Below, piece after piece: positions 7,979-16,417 of a stretch of 64,000 bases of DNA. Numbering within the stretch: position 1 is the first letter of the stretch; each line of letters opens with the position of its first letter. The notes beneath the pieces are model-generated. The model was not told where the DNA came from. It saw only the letters and a list, made by a program, of their open reading frames with translations, and did no database searches. Location: NCBI GenBank assembly GCA_002070945.1, contig MWEG01000104.1, positions 1 through 64,000 of the forward strand. The letters run 5' to 3'. Source of the stretch: Lentisphaerae bacterium ADurb.Bin082. GTDB lineage: Bacteria; Verrucomicrobiota; Lentisphaeria; Oligosphaerales; Oligosphaeraceae. The position numbers and the translations under genes were made by a program.

Positions 7979-9832
7979 ATGAGCAAGAGAATCTCACTTT
8001 CCCTGCTCGCCGTGTTCATCATGCTCTTCAGCAGCGGCTGCGCACGATTCATCCTCGTTGAAAAAGCCACCCCGCAACGCAGTCCCGACGTATTGTATTT
8101 TGCTGGCACACAGGCTGGAGTAGCTGCCTCCCTCGGCATTTTCGGCTCTGGCGGCATCGCCTTTCTTCCAATTATTGTCCCTTGCGAAGTTGCGGCAGAC
8201 ATTCTCTTCCTTCCCTACGATGCCGCAAGGCATCTTCAATATGTTTGCCATCCGCCACTCAATGAAATCATCTGGAAGAATGACTTAGGCAAACTATCAA
8301 AACGCCTTGCTTGCGGAGATGATCCTAACGCCATTGATTTCCGCTTTTTCGGCCGGAAGGGCCAGTACCCGCATCCCCCACTGCTGGAGGCATTCATGCA
8401 AAGACGCCTCGAAGCGTTCAATATGCTGCTCGACTATGGTGCGGAAGTTCCCCTGGAACTTTTCAACAATGAGAACCTACAGCAGATTCGCATGGTATCT
8501 TCCGACACGGGACTGGCTTTCCTGGAGGTTGCGCTTCAAAAAGGCATTGCATCAGAAAAACTCAACAGTTTCGATGCTGCAACTGTCGTTCCCAACTTGT
8601 TTCCATCCTGGAGGAAATACCCCCATGTCTACAATGAGGACTCCTACCATATTCTATATTCTTTGCTTTCACTCCTGCTGGAGAGCGGTTTTCCACCCAA
8701 TGGATTGTCCGACTCTATAGGCGAGCAAACAACGGCCCTTGACCATCTTCTGGAAATCCCGCCATCCGAAAACAGGGACAGGCTCGTGACGCTTATTCGC
8801 TCTCATGGCGCAATGACCTTCGCAGAACTGGATGCAATGAAGCCGCACGAAACTCTGCCGCAGGAAATCAATCCGCTGGACGTTCACGAATGCTTCAAGC
8901 CCGTCATGGATATCTTGCTCCAAGATGGCAAGAACAGGAAGCACAACGGGCACTACCGTTTTTCCGCCTCCTATCCAGGCACCGAAGGACCGCTTGTCGT
9001 GGTGGACGTCCCATGGGAAAACGGAACCCAAACATCGTGCAGAAAATTCGTTAATGTCCACCGCCGGAAGACAGCGACACAGTGGGACATCGATGGCGAG
9101 CCGTTCGATATTCCTGCCTATCTGCGCATTGTCCTGACGCAGCCAGGCGTTCGTGTTCCGTCACGTCTTGGCATGGACTTGCCTAAAAAGGACGTCCTTC
9201 TGGAGGAATGGCATACGTTGCCAACCTGTGAGTTGTATATCGAACGTCCCCCTCGTGTCGTTTTTGGGCGTATGAATCTTGGTATTGAGAAAGATATCGC
9301 CCAAATCCTTGCACTCATTGGCCTCCGCCATGACATCTATGGAAAGGATGACAGCTATTATTTCAAACACGATCCCATTAACAGAATCGGCAGACTATAC
9401 TACCATAACATCATCAACCGTCCCTATTCCTTGGAACTGAAAGATTTAAAGGAAGAATACCTTTGGGCGAAGAACGCTAACGCCATGGCTAAAAAGGCAG
9501 GATTGAATGGAGTTTGGCGAGTGCGCACGTGTGGTTCACGAGCTTGTTTCTACACTTCGCATCGGGATTTACCTTTTTTGGACAAGACACTTGACCATCG
9601 CGTCCCCTATCCAGATGAAATCTTCGCTGTAGTGCGTACCAGACTCAATATCATTCCTATAGCGGATTCCGCAACCAACGATGGTAAAGGGAACAACCAA
9701 GATTACTATTGGAATTGCCGTGTGTACGATTTTCCCCAGAAAGGCGACATTGTTCTCTACTATGGTGATGAAGCCAGTCAAGAAACACTGAATGCAGTCG
9801 TTAAAATGAGCCGTGAACTTATGAAATGGTAA
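7979..9832 (+). CDS. YceK/YidQ-like lipoprotein with ankyrin-like segment
   Basis: This is a predicted surface or envelope lipoprotein of unknown role. Starting at 7979 gives a classic lipoprotein signal: basic MSKR, hydrophobic core, then LFSSGC with the acylated cysteine at residue 21. Residues about 35-85 resemble the YceK/YidQ family (VLYFAGTQ ... IIVPCEVAADILFLPYD). An ankyrin-like stretch follows (PPLLEAFMQRRLEAFNMLLDYGAEV). The remaining ~400 residues match no family I can name. The alternative start at 7925 would bury the signal peptide. A smaller YceK-like lipoprotein lies at 11209. Confidence 0.78.
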   Translation: MSKRISLSLLAVFIMLFSSGCARFILVEKATPQRSPDVLYFAGTQAGVAASLGIFGSGGIAFLPIIVPCEVAADILFLPYDAARHLQYVCHPPLNEIIWKNDLGKLSKRLACGDDPNAIDFRFFGRKGQYPHPPLLEAFMQRRLEAFNMLLDYGAEVPLELFNNENLQQIRMVSSDTGLAFLEVALQKGIASEKLNSFDAATVVPNLFPSWRKYPHVYNEDSYHILYSLLSLLLESGFPPNGLSDSIGEQTTALDHLLEIPPSENRDRLVTLIRSHGAMTFAELDAMKPHETLPQEINPLDVHECFKPVMDILLQDGKNRKHNGHYRFSASYPGTEGPLVVVDVPWENGTQTSCRKFVNVHRRKTATQWDIDGEPFDIPAYLRIVLTQPGVRVPSRLGMDLPKKDVLLEEWHTLPTCELYIERPPRVVFGRMNLGIEKDIAQILALIGLRHDIYGKDDSYYFKHDPINRIGRLYYHNIINRPYSLELKDLKEEYLWAKNANAMAKKAGLNGVWRVRTCGSRACFYTSHRDLPFLDKTLDHRVPYPDEIFAVVRTRLNIIPIADSATNDGKGNNQDYYWNCRVYDFPQKGDIVLYYGDEASQETLNAVVKMSRELMKW

Positions 9833-9936
9833 AGTGGATACAATTATTACCGCCTGAAATTATAGGGAAAATTCACCGATATCCTGAAATCCGCCGGATA
9901 CGGGACAAAGCTGAGCGGCGGCTGGAGCGGAACCCA

Positions 9937-10157
9937 CCCCCAGGCTGAAGCCTGGGATTAAGCATGGTTAAGCGCCTACGGCGCAGAATACATGCGAGAA
10001 TTGACTGATAATCAACTCACTATGAAATCGGCAATATATGGCTTCAGAAGCGATATTTGACAGCGAACGCAGGAATCATAGCCTGCGCATGAGACCAATC
10101 CCACCTACGCCAGTCTGAAGGCTTACAAGCATTCATCACAAAACTTCGCACATTAAC
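9937..10157 (+). repeat. Composite dispersed repeat, copy 1
   Basis: It begins with the palindrome CCCAGGCTGAAGCCTGGG (9938-9955), then GCGCCTACGGCGC (9972-9984), then about 140 bases starting CTCACTATGAA (10017) and ending AAAACTTCGCACATTAAC near 10157. The same order appears on the opposite strand at 25990-26181, and the two palindromes alone at 15941-15988. Confidence 0.8.
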
Positions 10158-10288
10158 TTATTTTTGGGTTTTCGGAAAATATCAGGGGAAAATCAGCAAA
10201 ACAGAGAAAAGTTTTGGACTAAATCCAACATAGGGTCAGGTTGTCAAAAAACAGAGAAAAAAATAATTTTAACACTTTATACTCCAGG

Positions 10289-10323
10289 TTTCTTCGACTG
10301 ATCGGTCGGATCGGTCGAAGAAA
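10289..10323. terminator. Hairpin with A/T-rich flank, possible terminator
   Basis: A perfect 10-bp stem (TTTCTTCGAC / GTCGAAGAAA) encloses a 15-base loop that itself has GATCGGTCG repeats. The right arm continues into a run of A, so on the minus strand the hairpin is preceded, not followed, by T. It is 456 bases past the nearest upstream gene, so the role is uncertain. Confidence 0.4.
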
Positions 10324-10668
10324 AAAAGACAGGAATTGGCGGTACCTTAAAAGGGCTGTATGCCAATGACTTGAAGATTGCTTTTCAGAAAAATCTTTCA
10401 CAAAAAGGAAGATTTTGAGTGATAGTACGAAAGAACAGAAGCCTTACATCATTTTTTCTGAAATCTAAAGTATTTTTGATTCTCGGCTTGAATTTCGATA
10501 AACAACAGATAATCTTTTCAATAAGCCGACCTGGCACTTGCCGTCGGATGAGATTTACTAGCTGCTGGCATGACATCGTTGCCTGGCAGTTTAGGTTTGG
10601 TCGTGCCTGTGGTAGCGTCTTGCTCGGGCTATGGAGATTTCCATAGAAAAACAAGTTAGGAGCGGATA

Positions 10669-11178
10669 ATGAAGAAGATCATATTATCTCTCATGCTTCT
10701 TGGTTTCGCGAGTCCATGCTTTGCCAAAGCATATTATGCGCCCAAGAAGGAAATGATCCAGAAGGCGGAATGCATCGTCATTGTTGAAGTCACGAAAGTA
10801 GAGAAATCGGAGAAGAAAGGTAAATCTTGGGTCTACAGGCAGAAGGCATCAGCCACCGTCAAGCGGTGTCTGAAAGGCGCTGTAAAAGGTGAGATCGAAA
10901 TTTACGGGCTGGAGACCTTCATCTGTGCCCAGTGTTACTACGAGAAAGGCACTTTCATTCTTTTCCTTAGGAAGGAAGAGGGCTTCTGGGTTGGGTCAAA
11001 TTGGCATCTTGGCATACGGCCAATTACAAATAACAAGACCCAATGGTTTAAAGATGATGAGACCCGTTTTGAGATGCAAGAGACTCCTCTCGAAGACGTG
11101 ATTAAAGAAATCAATGCTGTAATAGAAGAACAGATGAAAGAGCCCCCTGACAAGCCGGATACAGGCCACGGCAAGTAG
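10669..11178 (+). CDS. Exported protein of unknown function
   Basis: The 169-aa protein has a clear cleavable signal peptide (MKKIILSLMLLGFASPCFA, residues 1-19). The mature part has beta-rich stretches (ECIVIVEVTKVEKSEK, SATVKRCLKG) and a CAQC pair near residue 86 that could form a disulfide or bind metal. The C-terminal 30 residues are charged and helical, ending in proline-rich PPDKPDTGHGK. The TAGGAG ribosome site before the ATG is good. It is followed after 30 bases by a lipoprotein gene on the same strand. I do not recognise a family. Confidence 0.75.
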   Translation: MKKIILSLMLLGFASPCFAKAYYAPKKEMIQKAECIVIVEVTKVEKSEKKGKSWVYRQKASATVKRCLKGAVKGEIEIYGLETFICAQCYYEKGTFILFLRKEEGFWVGSNWHLGIRPITNNKTQWFKDDETRFEMQETPLEDVIKEINAVIEEQMKEPPDKPDTGHGK

Positions 11179-11208
11179 CCGCGCCTGAACTGCAACGTTC
11201 GCCTGGAA

Positions 11209-11802
11209 ATGAAATCAATAATCCCACATTTCACCGTCTCCTCCCTAGTACTCGCTGCGATACTATGCAGTGGTTGCGTATCAAAATACCTCGTTGATTC
11301 CTGCACATGCCATTATCCGCCAGTGAAATCGTATAACTCGGTGTACTGGAAAGGAGACTGCATTGCTGTCAGCTATTCAGTACAAGCCCCCCAGTACCCC
11401 AAACAGGAAAAGTGCGCTGATTCCTATTGGGCTATGTTGCGCCGTTCCAAACTCAGAGGCTCATCTTATTCAGACCATGGCATATCCATTTATCGGGCTC
11501 CTTTACCAAAGCGTATTAAGAACAAATGGGAGGAACTCCCGATAATCGAATTCAGCAGCTGGGATTTCATCCGCAGCCAGCCCCTCTCCGAAGTGCCAGA
11601 TATATACAGGAGCGGGAACTGGCTCTACATCCGCTATTCACCAACGAATAGAGTGCTGATCCAGCATTTCTCCCCAAGAGGTGAGTACATTAAACCATCA
11701 AAGTACCCACAGCTTGCAATACTTTTTCCATTTGCAGTTATTGGCGACATTCTGACGTTCCCAGCTGTGATGCTGGCGCCAGCTGTCCACTGGCAGGATT
11801 GA
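11209..11802 (+). CDS. Small YceK-like lipoprotein
   Basis: The 197-aa protein has a lipoprotein signal ending in AAILCSGC, with the lipidated cysteine at residue 23. The C-terminal segment YPQLAILFPFAVIGDILTFPAVML resembles the YceK/YidQ-type membrane-proximal motif also seen in the larger lipoprotein at 7979. The ribosome site is weak. It lies 30 bases after the exported protein gene and may be co-transcribed with it. The function is unknown. Confidence 0.7.
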   Translation: MKSIIPHFTVSSLVLAAILCSGCVSKYLVDSCTCHYPPVKSYNSVYWKGDCIAVSYSVQAPQYPKQEKCADSYWAMLRRSKLRGSSYSDHGISIYRAPLPKRIKNKWEELPIIEFSSWDFIRSQPLSEVPDIYRSGNWLYIRYSPTNRVLIQHFSPRGEYIKPSKYPQLAILFPFAVIGDILTFPAVMLAPAVHWQD

Positions 11803-12067
11803 TCAAAGAGTGTGTACAAATCGGTTGCAGGCTATCGGCGCCAAGGCACGCCTCAGCCTGAATCCTGATGCTCGTCAGAATAGACCCAGCTGGTCGGACC
11901 GGGTCTCAGCGGACGATCTGGCTGGCCGGACTCGCGGGCGCGGCCGCGACCGATTTTTCCTGGAACGCTTAGGCGTGACTAAATAGCGTAAATATCAGCC
12001 GGTTTTCAGGTTGAAAACGAAGCCCGCAGACGACAGTAACCGCAAAAACATCACGGACATAATCACG

Positions 12068-14098
12068 ATGAAAATCCCAACTCCATTTCTCCCAGTCGAA
12101 GTCACCTCCTCTGGATTGACGCACAAGGTCGACATTCTTGGCAGGTCCATTACGTTTGGTGCCAATTCACTGCCTGCGTCTATCGTCTCTCAAGACACGG
12201 AAATCCTGGCGGCGCCAGTCCGGCTAGTCGGTCTCGAAAACAACCAGCCCATCCAATGGGACGATAACTATCCTGACAACGAAAGCGAATCATTCATCCA
12301 GGAGCGCAACGACCGCGCCGCAACCATTTGCGGTGCCATGCTTTCAGACATGTTCATCGTCAATGCTGCCTTCAAGGTCAACTTCGATGGATGCATAGAG
12401 GTTGACATGAAGGTGATGCCGAGAGGACGTACAGTCCCCGAAGTCTTCGGTCTCACGAAACCGCGCCAACTCCGATTTGAACTCAATAGGCTGTGGCTCG
12501 AAATCCCACTCAATCCCAAGGTGGCGAAACTATTCAGCTTCTATCCAAATTCACCCGTCTATCTTGCAGACGGAACCGTGATTGATACCTCGCCGACTTC
12601 CTCGGCAGGACGACTAAATGACCAAAACTCGGCAATGCCCTTCAAATCATTGCTCTGGCTCGGAAATGACGACCTCGGAATTGGCTGGGCCGCCGAAAGC
12701 GATAAAAACTGGCAACCGGAACACGACAACCGAGCCTTGGAAATCATCCACCAACACAACACAGTCGTACTCAGGGTAAGACTCCTTGATAGCCAGCCCA
12801 TCCAATGGCAACAAGCGGCACAGCCAGAAAACGGAATCAATGCATTCCAACCAATCGCTTTCAGCTTTATCCTGCAACCAACGCCAGTCAAGACATTCCC
12901 GCGGCAGCCCTACCTTCACAATGCGCTGCACCTTGATTGCTTCGTCAAAATCAAAGGCAACTACATCGACTTCCTGGCACAACAAGATAGATATGACCGA
13001 CTGAAGACGATGGGAGTCGATACCCTCATCCTCCACGAAAAGTGGAATAAGTCCCAAAATGCATTCGAACTATCTGAGTTCACGACTCGCCAGCTCAAAG
13101 AAATCGTCGCCCAATGTCACAAAAGGGGCATTAAGGTCTTGACCTATTTTGGCTACGAGATCTCTTCACTTAACACGGCCTGGACAGAGGACGCACAAGA
13201 CGTCATGGTCACCAACAAGGGCAAGCAAACTGGAGGTTGGTACAGGGTTCCTTTTCAAAGAGACTATGTGGTCTGCTACAACACCCAATGGCAGGACCGG
13301 TTCATCAACGGAATTGAAAAGATCATGGATACATACCATACAGACGGAGTCTATCTCGACGGAACAGTCTCCCCGCGCTACTGCGACAATGTCGCACACG
13401 GATGCGGATGGCATGACGCCAACGGGAACCTCAAGGGCACATACCCCATCAAGGCAGTGCGAAGACTCTTCCAACGCTTGGCCGAAGTCGTACATTCACG
13501 AGGAGGAATAATCAACGCACACGTATATGGCCTCCTCAATGTCACGACACTTCCTTACATCGACATGACCTGGTACGGAGAAAACTTGCAGTTCAAGTAC
13601 ACCAAAGGCGAATACGACGACATGCCGCTTGATTATTTCCGGGCAGAGTATTGCGGACGCAACGTCGGAGTCCCCGTCGAATTCATCGCATACGAAAACA
13701 AACCCGCATGGACATTCGAAAACGCCATCGCGATGGCCATCATCCACGGCATCCTGCCCAGGCCAAACGATATCGAACACCCACTTGAAGCCATCGCGCC
13801 AATCTGGAATATCGTCAAACGATTCCCAATCGAACAATCACAATGGATGCCATACTGGAAAAACAACGCCATGCCTTCAGACGAAAGAATCAAGGTCAGC
13901 TACTACAAATACATCGACCTGACCGAAAAAAATATACTCCTGGCTTTTGCGGCAAACACGACAAAGCACAGCATCGAAAATGTCACAATTGACTTTGGAG
14001 AAAACACCTATACCCTTGACCTCCTCAACGCCGATTCATACGATTCCCCTGAAACGACGTTCAAACCATACGGATATAAAATTTGGCTCGCCAAATAA
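12068..14098 (+). CDS. Glycoside hydrolase-like protein (GH123-N/DUF6067-like plus TIM barrel)
   Basis: It is a predicted cytoplasmic glycosidase; no signal peptide is visible. The N-terminal ~280 residues are a beta-sandwich region with strings typical of the GH123 N-terminal/DUF6067 type (RLWLEIPLNPKVAKLF and LLWLGNDDLGIGWAAESD). From about residue 300 a TIM barrel follows, with TDGVYLDG as a candidate beta-strand bearing a catalytic aspartate. The C-terminal ~70 residues look like a beta domain. The start at 12068 is preferred to the TTG at 12011, whose extra 19 residues look non-coding; the ribosome site is poor at both. Family assignment is by resemblance only; the substrate is unknown. 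Confidence 0.72.
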   Translation: MKIPTPFLPVEVTSSGLTHKVDILGRSITFGANSLPASIVSQDTEILAAPVRLVGLENNQPIQWDDNYPDNESESFIQERNDRAATICGAMLSDMFIVNAAFKVNFDGCIEVDMKVMPRGRTVPEVFGLTKPRQLRFELNRLWLEIPLNPKVAKLFSFYPNSPVYLADGTVIDTSPTSSAGRLNDQNSAMPFKSLLWLGNDDLGIGWAAESDKNWQPEHDNRALEIIHQHNTVVLRVRLLDSQPIQWQQAAQPENGINAFQPIAFSFILQPTPVKTFPRQPYLHNALHLDCFVKIKGNYIDFLAQQDRYDRLKTMGVDTLILHEKWNKSQNAFELSEFTTRQLKEIVAQCHKRGIKVLTYFGYEISSLNTAWTEDAQDVMVTNKGKQTGGWYRVPFQRDYVVCYNTQWQDRFINGIEKIMDTYHTDGVYLDGTVSPRYCDNVAHGCGWHDANGNLKGTYPIKAVRRLFQRLAEVVHSRGGIINAHVYGLLNVTTLPYIDMTWYGENLQFKYTKGEYDDMPLDYFRAEYCGRNVGVPVEFIAYENKPAWTFENAIAMAIIHGILPRPNDIEHPLEAIAPIWNIVKRFPIEQSQWMPYWKNNAMPSDERIKVSYYKYIDLTEKNILLAFAANTTKHSIENVTIDFGENTYTLDLLNADSYDSPETTFKPYGYKIWLAK

Positions 14099-14366
14099 CC
14101 TCTTCCCGCAGTCGTAAGACTATCAGCCCCACGATGCGGCATTGGTCAACCGGTCAAGCTTCCAGTAGGCGCAGATTCCATCCAGATGCCTTTCCACGGT
14201 TCTTTCCATCGTATTCAGTTCCGGGTTGTCCATGCGCTGGCAGATGCCAGGTTTTTTTCGTAACACCAGGAAGAACCAGATTCTGGCTGATAGTAGTAAA
14301 AAAGCAGTTGAATTTTGGGCATGGATTGGTCAGCGTTTATGTCCCGCCCTTTCAGGACTCAAAATA

Positions 14367-14495
14367 TTATACGCCATCGACAGCGTATTCCCGGTCGTAG
14401 TCCTGTGAATTGCCCTGGACATATCCGGCTTCTTCGACCAGGGAGGCGACGACAATCGATTCCAGGCCTTTTTCACTGGTGTCAGTCGATTTCAT
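14367..14495 (-). pseudogene. 5' stub of type I restriction subunit hsdR
   Basis: The 42 codons read MKSTDTSEKGLESIVVASLV and continue EEAGYVQGN..DYDREYAVD, the characteristic N-terminus of one HsdR subfamily. After AVDGV the frame hits TAA and homology ends. Its ATG overlaps the yhcG stop codon (ATGA), the coupling expected of an intact operon. About 95% of the gene is missing. It is too short for automatic gene calling. Confidence 0.8.
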
Positions 14496-15535
14496 AGGTC
14501 CTCCAGCAAATGGGCGATGTCTTTCGGCGACGGCAGTTGACCTTTCAACGCCTTGGGCAGGGTCCTGGTGATTTCATAAGTGGCTACGCCGATGGGATTG
14601 CTGGCGTTGTGCAGAGCGTACTCCACAATCGTGCGGCTCTTTTCTTTGCACAGGATGATGCCGATGGAGGGGTTCTCGTCCTCCTGGCGGACCTGCCGGT
14701 CCAGAGCCGCCAAATAAAACTGCATTTTTCCGACGAACTCCGGCTGGAAGTCGCCGACTTTCAATTCAATGGCGACAAGGCAGCGCAGACGGCGGTGAAA
14801 CAGCAAGAGATCGATAAAAAACTCTTTGCCGTCCACCTCCAACCGGTATTGGCTGCCCATGAAGGCGAACATGCCGCCCATGGCCCGGAGAAAATGCTCG
14901 ATCCGGGCGATGAGTGCCCGTTCCAGCTCAAGTTCGCTGTATTCCTCGCCCAGTTCCAGAAAATCGAAGGTGTATTCGTCCTTCACCGCCAATTTGGCCT
15001 GGGCGCGAAGTTCCGGCGTCATCGCCTTGTCGAAATTGGTTTGGCCCAGCATGGATTTTTCATAGCTCTGGTTGTCGATCTGATGGATGAGTACGTTCTT
15101 GGACCAGCCAAACTTGCGAGTCATGCGCACATAGAACTCCCGCTCCAGAGGGTCCTTGCAGCGCTCCATAATGACCAGATTGTGGCTCCAGGCAATTTCT
15201 CGCACCAGTGGTGCGAGTTTTTCGTGCCCGGTGTACGCCTCGAAAAAAGCCTTCATGCGCCAGAGGTTGGAGGCAGAAAAGCCGCCCACGCCGGGAAACT
15301 CCGTCTGCTGATCGGTGGCAAGCTGTTTCACCACCGCCTTACCCCAGCCTTCAACAACCTGCCGCTCCACGATCATCCGCCCGATGTCCCAATACAGGCC
15401 GACGAGTTCCTTATTGACCGCCTTGAGGGCTTCGTACTGGGCGGAGCGTATGCGCTCCTTGATCTCGGTCAATAGGCGGGGATAGTCCTGCGGTTTGTCA
15501 AGGCTGTTCTTTGGGGTTTTGTCATTCGTTTTCAT
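14492..15535 (-). CDS. yhcG: YhcG/DUF1016 family PD-(D/E)XK nuclease-like protein
   Basis: YhcG proteins are restriction-locus-associated members of the PD-(D/E)XK superfamily; their exact role is not settled. The 347-aa protein has the N-terminal DUF1016 helical domain (about residues 15-185, with [13 protein letters not shown] and the WSHN motif at 116-119). The C-terminal nuclease domain has D242 (FFIDLLLF) and ELK at 257-259. It is uninterrupted, yet its operon neighbours hsdS and hsdR are only stubs. It starts inside the 3' end of the hsdS remnant and ends overlapping the hsdR stub. A homologue of 516 aa lies in the intact locus at 22160. Confidence 0.9.
   Translation of the reverse strand: MKTNDKTPKNSLDKPQDYPRLLTEIKERIRSAQYEALKAVNKELVGLYWDIGRMIVERQVVEGWGKAVVKQLATDQQTEFPGVGGFSASNLWRMKAFFEAYTGHEKLAPLVREIAWSHNLVIMERCKDPLEREFYVRMTRKFGWSKNVLIHQIDNQSYEKSMLGQTNFDKAMTPELRAQAKLAVKDEYTFDFLELGEEYSELELERALIARIEHFLRAMGGMFAFMGSQYRLEVDGKEFFIDLLLFHRRLRCLVAIELKVGDFQPEFVGKMQFYLAALDRQVRQEDENPSIGIILCKEKSRTIVEYALHNASNPIGVATYEITRTLPKALKGQLPSPKDIAHLLEDL
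15194..15220. repeat. Hairpin inside yhcG at the array-equivalent position
   Basis: An 8-bp perfect stem CTCGCACC / GGTGCGAG with a 3-base loop lies in codons for LAPLVR (residues 107-112). These are at the same alignment position as the 27-nt palindromes of the second yhcG (22459-22641), though the base sequence differs. Confidence 0.55.
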
Positions 15536-15770
15536 TCATGTCCTCCTCGTTGTTCATCATTTCATCGGTTGCAACGTCGTCCTTATCCAGGGCCTGCAGC
15601 TCGTCTTCGGCAACTTCGGGCACCTCGATGTCGCGCACATCTACTTGGCCGGTGACCACATCGGAAATCAGCCGGGTGCGATATTTGCGCATCAGCTCAA
15701 TCTCGCGCTCGGCGCGGGTGATGGCGCGGTCGAAAAGTTGGCCTCTTCTGGGGTTTGTGAAAAAACATGG
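15522..15770 (-). pseudogene. 3' stub of type I specificity subunit hsdS
   Basis: Reading the minus strand gives FDRAITRAEREIELMRKYRT then RLISDVVTGQVDVRDIEVPE, the conserved C-terminal helix of HsdS subunits. An acidic tail follows to the TGA at 15522. The frame is open only to 15770, has no start codon in context, and lacks both target-recognition domains. Recognisable homology begins near 15745. The yhcG start lies inside its last codons. Confidence 0.82.
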
Positions 15771-15940
15771 TCATTTTGGGTAGGAATTCAGTATTCGCTT
15801 GGTTAGCTCCATTGACGGTAATTTATAAATTTTCGTTAATGTGCGAAATCCTGTAGCAGAAAGGGAGACTTGGCACAGCGCTTGCGCGGGTGGGCGTCTG
15901 GTAGTGCCCATACTGGGCACCACTTTTTGGGGGATGCCTA

Positions 15941-15988
15941 CCCCCAGGCTGAAGCCTGGGGTTAAGCATGGTTAAGCGCCTACGGCGC
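15941..15988 (+). repeat. Composite dispersed repeat, palindrome part only
   Basis: CCCAGGCTGAAGCCTGGG followed by GTTAAGCATGGTTAAG and GCGCCTACGGCGC, nearly identical to 9938-9984. The ~140-base tail of the other copies is absent here. Confidence 0.8.
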
Positions 15989-16063
15989 AAAGGGGCATGA
16001 CTGTAAGCATGATACATTTTTGCCGGCTGAAGGCCTGTGGAGGACACGTGTCGAAAGCTCCTC

Positions 16064-16160
16064 TGTCCACTCATGTCCACTTCAGTCCACAGTCCATCGT
16101 CTACTGATGTCCATTAAAGTCCACTTGCGTCCATTGTCCACTGTCCACTAAAGTGCCTTA
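16064..16160 (+). repeat. GTCCAC array 1
   Basis: Spaced GTCCAC/GTCCAT units, separated mostly by short linkers such as TTAAA and TTGC, end with CTAAAGTGCCTTAGCC. About 66 bases are almost identical to the array at 30791-30914. Confidence 0.85.
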
Positions 16161-16417
16161 GCCTGGGTGCCTGGCTCTGAAGCTCACCGGAACTCCGAGT
16201 ATCAATGACTGACCGATTCCAGCTGGTCGGAGGGCGTCACGGCGCCTTGGCTTGACTTCCATTGATGCCGAATTACGTTTATCGGCAAGGCGCATCTGTT
16301 CATTCGAGCGGGCAGCGAGGGGGGCGGTCGCGCTTATTCAAAAACAGTGACGTGGTTCTCATTTGGCGCCAGCCGCAGAATGGGCAGCAAGGCCAGGCAG
16401 CGAAAGGAAATATGGCA

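Larger units (their letters stand above)
9833..10668. other. Gene-free stretch with dispersed repeat and hairpin
   Basis: No credible gene was found in this 836-base gap; the short open frames on both strands lack ribosome sites and family features. It contains one copy of the composite dispersed repeat (9937-10157) and an A-flanked hairpin (10289-10323). The rest is AT-rich sequence leading to the TAGGAG ribosome site of the next gene. Confidence 0.7.
15771..16417. other. Gene-free stretch with repeats upstream of the BspA-like gene
   Basis: It holds GTTAATGTGCGAAA at 15835-15848 (a piece of the composite repeat), a 7-bp hairpin GTGCCCATACTGGGCAC (15904-15920), the double palindrome 15941-15988 and a GTCCAC array (16064-16160). 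No gene is seen, although the frame of the next gene is open from 16262. Confidence 0.65.

Noticed and set aside
10219..10654. Small frames in the long gap before 10669
   Set aside because: No ribosome sites, low-complexity translation, overlap with a hairpin; no evidence of coding.
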